A stretch of 64,000 nt of DNA from Chondrus crispus (GCF_000350225.1 NW_005179018.1:157056-221055); one strand, 5' to 3'; shown: positions 43,629 to 53,080, counted from the first letter of the stretch. Made by a program: numbers and translations. Notes: generated from the sequence alone by a model not told the origin.

Positions 43629-44565
43629 GTCCGGCGGTGGGGGCTCAATCCGCTGCTCCGGCTTCGACGATGCCGTCGCAGAGAGCCCACTCGACCGTTC
43701 TTCTGGCTGGTCCTCGCGCGCTTGATCCGACGGTTCGCATCTTGTCTCGCTCTTAGGCGTCTTGATAGAATTAGGAAAAATTTCCTTATTCCTTTCTTGA
43801 ATTCGGAAACTTCACCAATGGTGGTTTTGCTCTCGAGTGCGGCTCTCGGGTGCGGTATTAATTCTGCCACCACTTGGCCTTTTTGCACCCTGACAGGGTA
43901 CGACCTAAAATTCGCAACGAGTAAACGAAATGGCCTGTCAGGCTCAACCTGAACGACACCATTCGTGCACGTCAACCCGTGCCTTTCGTACAACGACGAG
44001 TACGGCTGAACTACAACCAAGCCCGCCCTCTTCGAGGTGCATTCCACGAAGCGTTGCGTCCCAGGCTCGATAGTCGTGGCTCTTGCCACTTTTACATTAG
44101 GGGAAATTCGCTCCCCCTTTCCATCATTCTCGTCCTCTCCCGGGACCAGATTCTTCTTCCCTTTTCTCGTCGAGAACCGCCTAACTATCGGAACCTCCGA
44201 GAAATCCGCCAACTCCACCGTTTTCTTCCTTGGATAAATTGCTTCTACAAACCGGTCCCAGTAGTCCGCGTCTAGAATTAGCGGGACGGCTAGTTTTTCG
44301 CATACAATAAACTCGGCTGCGGCCACAAATTCTCCAAGCCTCACAGGCATTCTAATTGTGCCAAGAGTCCGGAGTGGCCTATTCTTCGCGTCGCCATTGT
44401 CTTGGGTCGGTCCGTAGGACACTAGAGATTCCATTCCAGCCGGGAGTTCCGATTTTTGGCATAAGGTTTGGTCCTGCGCCGGTGTCTAAAACTGACAACA
44501 CCCGGCCCATCAATCCGACTGTTGGTACAATGTCCGCGTAGACTTTGTAGTTTTTTTTGCGCAAG
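43610..44565 (-). pseudogene. Protease and pre-RT linker of the giant element
   Basis: Aspartic protease box VLSVLDTGAGPNLM at about 44500-44460, then, in a shifted frame from 44434, LILDADYWDRF (the second protease loop usually G-x-D) and a linker with TTIEPGTQRFVECT, GLVVVQP and VQKGQVVAELI that often precedes RT in gypsy elements. It ends in an Arg-rich frame-shifted tail at 43610. Frame changes on both sides show decay. Confidence 0.75.
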
Positions 44566-44813
44566 AACCAAAATCTTTTCGGGACACTCCCTTCGCTTAA
44601 CCCTGTACCACGGCCTTCGAACTTCTTCCAGCGGAAGATCTCGGGCTCGGCTCAAAATTCACTTGACTTGGGCTGGCCCTTTGGGCTTATCCACCACTCC
44701 AACAACCTCCTCATTGAGGCCTTCCCTTCTTGCTAGAGACGGGGAACGGGACTGAGTCCCGGACGCAGTACGTTGAACCTGTGCCTCTCGTGACTCTCTC
44801 GAGCTTCCCCTCT
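44566..44813 (-). other. Gag-protease junction of the giant element
   Basis: Decayed minus-strand sequence between the Gag stop at 44814 and the protease frame; no motif of its own. Confidence 0.4.
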
Positions 44814-45879
44814 CTAGTTTCCCTGCGGCGGCGGGTTCCTTCTCACGGCCGACGACGCGGGCTCAGCGGCGGGCCCTCGGAATGGTTGGTTGGACCTCGG
44901 CGTTGAGGCACTCGACTTGCTCGCCGTCTGCGAGTCGAACCAACTCTTGACCTTCAGGTAACTCGTCGATGGTATCCCTAATTTCTCCATCGGAGACAAC
45001 GCCTCATAATTTCCCAAAACTCGGTGCATTTCCCGGAGGGAAAGAATACACGTTGGCGCGGCGTGTCCCTTTTCGTAACAATGATAGCACACCAGTCCGT
45101 GCTTCTTGACGGGGTATTGCGGCCTAGGTCCTCCACGAGCCGGCGACCTTCCTTGACATTGCAGCCTTCCCATCCAGCTTGGCCTTCGAAACGTCGTACT
45201 CTTGTCTTCCATCGGTATGCGCGGCGCCGGCGTGTGGCCGCGCCCCCGAAACATCATCACGGGATCCGTGGGCTCTGAAAACGACTCCGTCGTGTACGTG
45301 GGCGTCGGTAGAGTTGACGACCCGCTTGCCCCGTTGTCCTCGTGTCCGTAGCCCTCCGATGGCTCAATAAAATTGCCTTCGGCTACCAATGCTCCTTCGT
45401 ACTGATTTTCGCTGTCTCCGTGCGCACTGCGTTCATCTGGCGCGGGGATTGACTCGGCTAAGTGGACAGCGACGTAACCCTTACGACCGGGATAAGAAGC
45501 CCTCGGCTTCTTCCCCGCCCAGAACGTCGACGGCGTCTGAATCGTGACCTTCTTGTTCTTCTTGTCCTTAGCGCTGCTTGCCGAGCCATGCGTCTTGGCG
45601 TAATTAACTAGTCTCAAAAACGAAACGTCCCGATTGTCTTGTCGGTATTGAGATACCATCGGCTTGATACTCGAATCGAGTTCTTCGATAAACATCGTCA
45701 TTTGTTCTTCCATCGAATATAAGTTTCCATATCGATTGCTCGCGTCCGACACACGGATATAAAATTCCATCTGGTCTTCAGACGGTCTTTGCTGAAATTC
45801 TGGCAACGGCGAACACGGCTTGACGGATCGCCTCGTCGGTTGCGAAACTCCTCAACAACCACTGTACGGCCTCCGGCCA
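44814..45879 (-). pseudogene. Gag of the giant element, C-terminal half with zinc knuckle
   Basis: Continuation of the gag interrupted by the nested copia. Retrotransposon-gag sequence (EFQQRPSEDQMEFYIRV, MFIEELDSSIKPMVSQYRQD, about 45800-45610) then a variable linker and a zinc knuckle CYHCYEKGHAAPTC (CX2CX4HX4C, about 45090-45050). The ORF 45806-44814 is open; just upstream (45879-45785) the frame differs by one, so a frameshift lies near 45790. A Pro/Ser-rich end reaches TGA at 44816-44814. Confidence 0.82.
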
Positions 45880-45884
45880 AACGG

Positions 45885-46025
45885 TGTGATGATACCCATA
45901 CACGTGGACACATACCACACATAATACACGTACCACGATCCACCGACGACGGAATGAAACCGCTAGACTTAGTGTAGAGGAAGACAGATCACGAGTAAAA
46001 ACGAGGCCATCGTTCCTGCACCACA
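45885..46025 (+). mobile_element. 5' LTR of copia-4 (141 bp)
   Basis: TGTGATGATACCCATACACG...CTGCACCACA. It matches the 3' LTR but lacks a 48-bp segment near its start that in the 3' LTR sits between two copies of TGATGATACCCATA. Confidence 0.93.
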
Positions 46026-46037
46026 GGTTATGGACCC
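46026..46037 (+). promoter_or_regulatory. Primer-binding site of copia-4 (half initiator-tRNA type)
   Basis: GGTTATGGACCC abuts the LTR; it matches the reverse complement of the initiator tRNA-Met anticodon arm (GGGCCCAUAACC) with one mismatch. Same priming class as copia-3. Confidence 0.7.
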
Positions 46038-47001
46038 TACGCAACAACCACTGCAAGACCATCACCACAACGCGGGAAGCCACCCCCCTCGACGATCACC
46101 CCGCCACCGGACAAGACCCCGAGCGCCAACCCACACCAGCAGCCTTGTATACGTCCCCGGAACACCACCAGCGCCTCCACAGAACAGTGTCGAGAGCCCG
46201 CGCACCACAGCGTCTCCACCCAGTGTCGAGAGCAGCCAAAAACAGCCAACAAACATGGCAAACGCAGAAGGATCTGGCACCACAGATCACAGAATCCAAA
46301 CAAAACTGCCCTCCCTACGCCCCAACAGAGACAACTTTCCCTCGTGGAAGCAAGCTCTGAGCGACTTAGCAGAAATCATTGGCATGGGAAACGTACTGGA
46401 CCCCACGTACACCACACCAGAAGAAGGCAGCCCGCTCTACGCGGCATACAGACGCAACAGCGCCATAATGCGCATGGAAATCACCACCTCACTGCCACCA
46501 ACATTTGCAGCGACCGCAGACCTAGAAATGGACGCACCACCACTCCAAATCGCGCAAACCATCACAGACCACTTCTCAGACACGACAACCACGGCTCACC
46601 TTCTCCTTAAGCAAGAAGCTGAACAGACGATCCTCACACGCACCACAACGCTGGAGGAGTACATTGCCAAGCACCACGGAATACGCACAAGAATGCGCCT
46701 TGCCAACTATCCCGACAGCAAAAATGGCGAATCAGTCACCATACAGTTCATCATACAAGGACTGTCCGCCCACCCCAAGTACAGACACTTACAAGACACC
46801 TGGATAGAAACCGGAACTGTTCCGGACACAATCCACAGCCTCACACAAAGGCTCCAAGCGGTACACGCGCGCACGATGGAGCGGCAAGCCCAACCAGGAA
46901 ACACCCCTCACGGCATGCCCCAAACAGCAACCAAAACCACACCCGCAGAATCATACAGAAGACGCACCAGGGGCCGCAGCCGAGGAAGAGGATGGAACTG
47001 A
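46030..47001 (+). CDS. copia-4 Gag
   Basis: 323-residue frame starting at an ATG that overlaps the primer-binding site. A Pro/Ser/Thr-rich N-terminus (about 75 residues) precedes the copia Gag core, with LPSLRPNRDNFPSWKQALSD (about 46300-46360; the W after about 60 residues is typical), LEEYIAKHHGIRTRM and the C-terminal Arg-rich RRRTRGRSRGRGWN. No zinc knuckle is visible, replaced perhaps by the RG-rich tail. The TGA at 46999-47001 is followed in the same frame by more Pro-rich sequence to about 47169, so this stop may be a mutation of CGA. Confidence 0.85.
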   Translation: MDPTQQPLQDHHHNAGSHPPRRSPRHRTRPRAPTHTSSLVYVPGTPPAPPQNSVESPRTTASPPSVESSQKQPTNMANAEGSGTTDHRIQTKLPSLRPNRDNFPSWKQALSDLAEIIGMGNVLDPTYTTPEEGSPLYAAYRRNSAIMRMEITTSLPPTFAATADLEMDAPPLQIAQTITDHFSDTTTTAHLLLKQEAEQTILTRTTTLEEYIAKHHGIRTRMRLANYPDSKNGESVTIQFIIQGLSAHPKYRHLQDTWIETGTVPDTIHSLTQRLQAVHARTMERQAQPGNTPHGMPQTATKTTPAESYRRRTRGRSRGRGWN

Positions 47002-47574
47002 TACCCAAAAACGGGCGACCCCTGGAGCAACCCTGCACCCACACCCCCGCCCGGCACCTTGCCCAATCCCCCCCGATACCAGCAAGGCAAACCAAGCACA
47101 ACAAAAAAATTGGCAAGGGGTAACGCGGCCACCATCGTGAATGAGGAAGAAGACAACGAGCACCTATAAAACTCACAGTCAAGCCCACATTACCTGGATG
47201 GCGACGGCGATGGTAGGAAATTCGCGCTGGACTCCGGAGCAAACCCATCACACGTCATACGACCGACCAAGACCATGCGCCTCCTCACACGAAAAATTCG
47301 AACTAACACGGCGACGTCAATAACTCCCCCTGCGACACACCACGGCACGATACAGATACAGACGACGAAGAACAAATGGCTTAACCTACCAGCCATAGCG
47401 AATCCGCACATCAAAAAGAACCTCCTATCAGTCCATGATATAGCCGCACAGTGGGGAGCGGTCACCTTCAACCCCAACACAGCACATGTGATAAACACAA
47501 AATCAAAACCCCCGACAATTGTAGCCACCGCACAGTACAGAAAAGGCCTATACGACCTCAATGTGGCAAACTAA
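47002..47574 (+). pseudogene. copia-4 protease region
   Basis: After the linker and a TAA near 47167, FALDSGANPSHVI at about 47221-47259 is the aspartic protease active site (D-S-G-A) and KKNLLSVHDIAAQWGA (about 47415-47460) the second half loop, then KGLYDLNV, which marks the start of the copia integrase region. The frame is open from 47275 to 47574 and ends in TAA just after. Confidence 0.75.
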
Positions 47575-47598
47575 AACCCCCGCGCACTAGCTACAAGA

Positions 47599-48921
47599 GT
47601 GATGCCGCACAAGAGGGTAACGACAAAAAGGAGAACGCCACCAAAACCCACCAAGCAAAGTGCCACACCAACGGCGGCACCCCCCTCACGCACTGCAGCA
47701 CCCCCACAAATTAGTACCCCTCACACAATCGGAAAGCCAATCCCAATACAGAGGCAGCACAACGCCGCCCCAATCCCCCCTGACACGGTAAATGCCAAAA
47801 CACAGCATGAGCACCACCATTGGCACATGGTATTCAACCACATCAGACCATCCACGCTCCAGCAAATGGCAAAACGGAAACTCATACCAAACCTTCCCAA
47901 AGCCCTTGCCAAGACACCCCCCATAATAACATGCACAAGCTGTGCCAAAGCGAAACTCCACCCTGCCCGCCACCGTCGAAAGCAACACCGATACAAGACC
48001 GGAGAAGCCCTCAACAGCGATATATGTGGCCCATTCCCCACACCATCAAGACGGGGCAACCAATACTTCATGACCGTCATAGACACCAACTCCAGATTCC
48101 TCATTATCACGTTCCTACAAAAACGCGACCAAGCCCCAGATCACCTCGACAATGTCCTGTCGCACCTGAACAAAGGACAGTACCCAAAATCACGTAAACT
48201 ACACACTGATAATGCAAAAGAGTACCTAGCAAGCCACACCAAAGAAGTGTACAAAGCCAACGGCGTACAGCATACCACCACGGTCCCCTACAGGCCCCAA
48301 GAAAATGGAATAGCAGAAAGATTAAATCGCACAATCATGAACGCAGCAAGGTCGTCACTCCACCACAGCGGCCTGCTGGAATACCACTGGGAAGACGCAA
48401 TAAAGGACGCGGCATTCAAATACAACCACACTCTCTATCTGGGCACCGGAGAAATCCCGACCACAGTATGGCATGGCCACAAACCCTCTGTACCCCAATA
48501 CATGCTCTTTGGACAATTGGGACATGTCCCAAACATCACCAGCAAAACACTGGTACGCAAGCTTCATGCACGAGCACTCACGGTGCGATACCTCTACTCC
48601 ACAGACGCCCAACACGTAATGGTCATCAACACACATGATGGCAAGACACGACGCATACGAACCGTTGATTTCAAGGCATACCACAAAGAGTTAGACCCCA
48701 CACACAACGTCCACGTCCTCTTTAAAACATTCACACCCCAGCCAACACCAAAAGAAATCAATGCCACATCCCCGGCCGCCATGCACCACGGCCAGGCCAG
48801 AAACTATCCAGATGCACACATGTGGCCCACAACAAAGAGCTTGACAATCTGGACAACAACAAAGTGGTACTATGGCTACCCCCAACACAAATCCCCAAAC
48901 AGACCAAACCAATACCGCTGA
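47599..48921 (+). CDS. copia-4 integrase
   Basis: 440-codon frame, likely functional start undefined (Pol polyprotein). HHCC: HHWHMVFNHIRPSTLQ (about 47813) and CTSCAKAK (about 47935). Core: first Asp in NSDICGPF (about 48016), second in LHTDNAKEY (about 48202), Glu in RPQENGIAERLNRTI (about 48292-48335). Then the GKTRRIRTVDFKAY C-terminal region. All catalytic residues present. The frame closes at 48921; RT begins in an overlapping frame. Confidence 0.92.
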   Translation: MMPHKRVTTKRRTPPKPTKQSATPTAAPPSRTAAPPQISTPHTIGKPIPIQRQHNAAPIPPDTVNAKTQHEHHHWHMVFNHIRPSTLQQMAKRKLIPNLPKALAKTPPIITCTSCAKAKLHPARHRRKQHRYKTGEALNSDICGPFPTPSRRGNQYFMTVIDTNSRFLIITFLQKRDQAPDHLDNVLSHLNKGQYPKSRKLHTDNAKEYLASHTKEVYKANGVQHTTTVPYRPQENGIAERLNRTIMNAARSSLHHSGLLEYHWEDAIKDAAFKYNHTLYLGTGEIPTTVWHGHKPSVPQYMLFGQLGHVPNITSKTLVRKLHARALTVRYLYSTDAQHVMVINTHDGKTRRIRTVDFKAYHKELDPTHNVHVLFKTFTPQPTPKEINATSPAAMHHGQARNYPDAHMWPTTKSLTIWTTTKWYYGYPQHKSPNRPNQYR

Positions 48922-49619
48922 CAATAGGGTACCGCTACAAAAGAAACGAACAAGGAGAGATCACCGAAAGAAAGGCACGATGCTCAGCGAGAGGGGACAA
49001 AATGATACCGCACATACACTTCCACCCTGAGAAAACGACAACATACATGCCAAACAAAACAACTGTCCGCCTCCTCTTTGCATTGGCGGCATCACTCAAC
49101 ATGCACATCGAGCATATTGACATTAAAGCAGCCTACCTCCACGAGAAGTTCGACCACTCAGGACGCGAACCAGTATATGTCCGCCAACACCCGAGGTTTG
49201 ACGGGTCATTCAAACACCAACACAAAGTGGAAAAGCTGAACAAAAATATCTACGGCACCCCAGGAGCAGGACAGACATACCTCAGTGCGGTCTTCAAGCT
49301 CCTACACCAGCACAAATTCACTCAATCGGAAGCAGACATGTGGCTGTTTCACCGACGCACACCCCACCACATAATCATAATATCCGTCAGCATGGACAAC
49401 TTCACGGTAATCAGCACGTCTAGACAGCTCCAAAATGTTTTTGCAGCCATCCTCACCACAGCACACAACATCAAACAACTCGGTGAACCAGCACAACTCC
49501 TAGGATGGACAATCAAAAAATTCCCAGACGGAGCGATCCACGCGTCACAACCCCACGCCATACAGTACGTGGTCAAAAAGGCAGAAATGGACATGTGCAA
49601 CAGCAAACCCACGCCATAA
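48822..49619 (+). pseudogene. copia-4 reverse transcriptase
   Basis: RT with KARCSARGDKM (about 48970), HIDIKAAYLH (first Asp, about 49116), YGTPGAGQTYLS (about 49250-49285) and, where YVDD is expected, SMDN at about 49388-49402. The second catalytic Asp is Asn, so polymerase should be dead. The connection reads LLGWTIKK and ends at TAA 49617-49619, followed in-frame by residues that continue into RNase H. Confidence 0.88.
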
Positions 49620-50426
49620 AACAGCAACACGGCACTCCATGGACCCACAGAGGATGACGAACCAATGCCAAAAATAACGAAGATATATCAGCAGCTGCTA
49701 GGAGACATAAGATACATATCAGATTCAACCAGACCAGATATATACTTCGTGGCAAATAGGTTATCAGTCGCAGCCAAATGCGCCACCACTCGGCACTGGA
49801 ACGCCCTCAAAAGGCTAATTCGATACCTCAAACACACACAGTATCATGGATTGCTCTACAAAGCCGGAAAACACAACGCGAACACAACCGCTCTCCCCAG
49901 CCTTCTCGAAACGTACAGCGACGCAGATTTTGCCGCAGATGTCACCAACAGGAAATCCATATCTGGACTGGTCCATCTCTACAACGAAACGCCAATATGC
50001 TGGGGATCAATGAAGCAAACAATCACAGCCCTATAAACATGTGAGGCTGAATGCCTAGCTGCCACAGCAGCAGCTCAACAGACGACATGGATACGAAGAC
50101 TTCTCAAAGACATTGACATGCTCCCCTCAGGACCAACACCGTTCCATATCGACAACCAATCGGCCATACATGTAGCAAAAAACAGTGGCCCGACGAAACG
50201 CCTAAAGTTTATAGACCTCCGCCACCACTATCTCGCACACCAAACGAGACAAAAAGCGATTCACATCAAGCATGTCCCCACCAATGACATGCTCGCAGAC
50301 ATCCTCACAAAGCCACTCACACCCGCGCCATTCACCAAACTAACAAAGCAGCTAAAAGTCTGCACCCCCCCTGCCCCATGCAAAAAGCACACGCGGCATC
50401 GCGCCACAGCGACGGGGGGAGTGTGA
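49620..50426 (+). pseudogene. copia-4 RNase H
   Basis: YQQLLGDIRYISDSTRPDI (about 49690), then TYSDADFAADVTNRKSISG (first Asp, about 49912), SMKQTITA followed by an in-frame TAA at 50034-50036, ECLAATAAAQQTTW (Glu, about 50050), FHIDNQSAIHVAK (Asp), RHHYLAH and MLADILTKPL (C-terminal Asp). The stop is flanked by coding sequence in the same frame. It ends in TGA inside the 3' LTR. Confidence 0.88.
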
Positions 50427-50610
50427 TGATACCCATAACAGCGCAGTCGCTGTGGCGCTCATGCCCATCGGTGATGATACCCATACACGTGCACACATAC
50501 CACACATAATACACGTACCACGATCCACCGACGACGGAGTGAGACCGCTAGACTTAGTGTAGAGGAAGACAGATCACGAGTAAAGACGAGGCCATCGTTC
50601 CTGCACCACA
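50422..50610 (+). mobile_element. 3' LTR of copia-4 (189 bp)
   Basis: Preceded by polypurine GACGGGGGGAG. Two copies of TGATGATACCCATA (50424-50437 and 50472-50485, 48 bp apart) bound the segment missing from the 5' LTR. GTCGCTGTGGCGC (50446-50458) inside it is the exact inverse of GCGCCACAGCGAC at 50401-50413, upstream of the polypurine tract. Confidence 0.93.
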
Positions 50611-50615
50611 AACGG

Positions 50616-51831
50616 AAACCTTTCGGTGATGGGACCCGGCCGTCTGAGACACCGAAGTGTACTGTCTCAAAGCGATGCCGCTTAGAAATTCGGGCAACAA
50701 GCGGATCGCTTACCCCTCGTTCATTTCTTGAGTATCCAACTCTTGAACTAATTTTGCCAAAAAATCAAACACAAGGACCCCGTCCTCACCTGTGAACGTG
50801 TTGTCCTTCTTCACCTTAGGCAGAATATCTCTCCTGATTTTTCGCACGGCGGTTCGCCGGGAACTTGACAAATATGTCTGCGGGTTCCACAAGCGGTACG
50901 TTTAGTACGAAAGTAATTTCTTGAGGAGGGAGTTGGTCGGATTCATCTCCTCCAACTCCTCCCATCGCAGCCCGCGTCGCGTTGCGACGTCCTCTGGCTC
51001 AGCGTCCTTGTCTCTCCTCGAGGCGGACGAAGTGATCCCACCCCGTCTGGAGGTAATTTTCTTCCCGTGCGAAATTCCTTTTCCTTCTTCTGAACGATGT
51101 TCGGAATCGCTGGCATGGTTCGACGAATCGTCGTCACCATCTTCGGAAAGGCCATTCGATTCGGCCATTGAGTCTTGGTCCTCCGGCTCGTCACTACTGT
51201 GACTCTTGCTCCGGCGTCGCAGATTCTTCTGCGAAGTCTTCGACTTGGAACTCCGCTGTACCGCGGCCTTGTCCTTCTTCGGTCGACGGTCGCCTTCTCG
51301 ACCCGTTGGGAGCGGCTCTTGCCCGGCGACCTGTTCAATGTCCTTGAGACGATGAGCGGCGCAATCAAACCTGTCGTCGATACTGCTTCTAAATTTACCT
51401 AAAGACTCCAAAGCTTGATTCGCATCGCGCCTGGCGTCTTTAACTGAAATTTTCAACAAAGCTAGGACCTCCGGCTCCAGACCGTCGGTCGCCTCACCTC
51501 GCTCCTTCTCGACGAGATCCACTCGAGCCGATAGCTCTCCTAAAACGGTGTGGAACTCGGATGCTTGCAACTCCAGTTGCTTCCGGACAAGGGCTAATTC
51601 AGCCTTGAGATTTTTCGTCATCTCTTGGCGAATTTCCTCGCCCATCTTCTAGAACCTGTAGGATAGGTTATCTTTGTCGGCTTCAATCCCCGTCGGGATT
51701 TCTTGACCTTCGGGATCCGTGGCCGTGTTGGCCTGGCTTCGGGTGCGAGGACCTCCCCGGATCCTCGACGCCGTTGCCGATCCGCTCCTACTCGCCCCGG
51801 GATCGACGTTCCCGGGTGCGCTTGTCGACAT
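50616..51831 (-). pseudogene. Gag of the giant element, N-terminal half
   Basis: Minus-strand frame starting at the ATG 51831 (MSTSAPGN), with a TAG at 51651-51649 directly followed in the same frame by KMGEEIRQEMTKNLK and a long coiled-coil-like, then Lys/Arg/Ser/Glu-rich region to a TAA at 50904-50902. The same frame goes on: FTGEDGVLVFDFLAKLV, another TAA near 50724, LPEFLSGIAL, up to the AACGG target site. It resembles chromovirus-2 Gag (FSGQDPIAVLGFLARLK). Three single-codon stops without frame change. The upstream open frame to 51912 has no support as a start. Confidence 0.8.
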
Positions 51832-51989
51832 CGCTCGTACGAGCGAACCTACACAAAAAATACAAACAAAAACTAAAAACACTCCGTTACCCAGACCACT
51901 TTCGTAGTGCAACTCCAGACCGAGGCTGTCGTCGACACAATTCTAGGTCGGGTTTGCTGTAGACAAAGTCTAGGTCGGGAGACCACTTT
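51832..51989 (-). promoter_or_regulatory. Leader of the giant element with duplicated LTR-end/primer-site sequence
   Basis: Minus sense: the 5' LTR ends TTGCACTACA, then AAAGTGGTCTCCCGACC. TGG at the third to sixth base begins a possible site for a tRNA 3' end. About 88 bases on, TTGCACTACGAAAGTGGTC (51913-51895) repeats the LTR end and start of that site. Likely a cDNA-synthesis slip fixed in this copy, or an old nested partial LTR. Confidence 0.55.
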
Positions 51990-53038
51990 TGTAGTGCAAT
52001 GTGCCTGGCAGGCCGCCAACACAGTCCGACGGTCAAACAAAAAGAAGAAAACCAACAACAGCAACAACCACTGCTGATGGCACGCGCTACGGAGCGTTGG
52101 AGACTCCCTTTCCCCTTGTGTGGGCTTGCGGCCGACGGTAGCTCAACTCCGACGGGGGAGCGGGTTAAGGAAAGATGCCCGGCCCGGGAGGATAATGGTG
52201 GTAGAGACTTGTGAAGACTTGAGTGCTGGACGAGTGCGGGTTGGGCTTGTATACGAGGATGTAACCGCGGTTCGCTGGGTTGTAAGGCCAATGCTCGACG
52301 AGTGTCTTCAGCACCTTGGGTATAATTCAAGGTCTTCGACGGGGGCTTTTTCAGCACTACCCGACGGGATCGTAACCGTGTAGCAACGCTACTACCGAGG
52401 TGTCGCCCGATGGCTAAAAACACCCTCACCAGCGCGATCGCGATCGCAGTAGGCGGTACCAACTCTGTCTTATGCAGTAAGACCTTCGACGGAGGCGTCG
52501 TTACAACAGCCTTCCGACGAAACTTGAAACAGTAGCAGCGCTACACAACGTGCTGCACGATGGCTAAAACACCTACACCGGATCGGTCGCAACCAACTCC
52601 AGTGGAACCAACACAATTAAGGGAAAAATAGAGGTAGAGATAGAAAAGAATAGGAAAATAAAGGAAAAAGAAAAGGGAACCCCCGAGCGCAAAGGATAAC
52701 GTAATCTGTGGTAAAAAAGAGCGTCTTGGGAAAGACGGACTTCGACCAAGGCGATATTCAACTCTGGCAACTCGGGTTACCTTTACTGACTTGGTGGTCA
52801 GAGGGCTAAGGTATATATCGCCCCGCCGGAGCCACTACAGTAGCTCGCTGCGCTAGATCCTAGATCTAATCTAGTGTCAGCAAAATTAATGCCAACTAAT
52901 TAACTAAATAAAATAAAATAATTAAAAATTAGAACTGTGCAATTATTCACACGTGTGTCCCCCCAACCCGGACTACTTTTCATATCCAAATATTTTCCTT
53001 TCTTTTCACCCCCCTGTAGAGCCCATTATTGCACTACA
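51990..53038 (-). mobile_element. 5' LTR of the giant chromovirus
   Basis: 1,049 bp, same termini as the 3' LTR and about 96-97% like it by eye. In element sense the TATA-like box is at about 52820-52810 (CGATATATACC). It has palindromes GTAGCAACGCTAC (52380-52392) and GTAGCAGCGCTAC (52532-52544), 152 bases apart in repeated modules. Confidence 0.93.
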
Positions 53039-53080
53039 ATGAGTAAAGCGGGAGACTGCTGTAGCATGAATGAATTGAGT

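Larger units (their letters stand above)
45885..50610 (+). mobile_element. Nested Ty1/copia element (copia-4), 4.7 kb
   Basis: Complete copia inserted in the giant element's gag. Target duplication AACGG at 45880-45884 and 50611-50615 is perfect. LTRs 45885-46025 (141 bp) and 50422-50610 (189 bp), very short. Gene order gag, protease, integrase, RT, RNase H. Its plus strand is strikingly rich in A and C and poor in G and T through all genes, unlike every neighbour. Several in-frame stops mean it cannot act alone. Confidence 0.95.
34143..53038 (-). mobile_element. Giant Ty3/gypsy chromovirus with antisense accessory ORF, 18.9 kb including a nested copia
   Basis: Complete element. LTRs 34143-35200 and 51990-53038 share orientation and are more alike than either is to the other family copies. 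Perfect target duplication ATGAG at 34138-34142 and 53039-53043. Polypurine tract GGAGGAGAATA (minus) lies beside the 34143-35200 LTR, fixing it as the 3' LTR. Minus-strand order: gag (split by the nested copia 45885-50610), protease, RT, RNase H, integrase, chromodomain, about 3.2 kb without a recognised gene, then a plus-strand ORF. Without the copia it is about 14.2 kb, long for a Ty3/gypsy element. Several stops and frameshifts make it non-autonomous now. Possible alternative: two separate insertions, but the shared duplication argues strongly against this. Confidence 0.92.
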
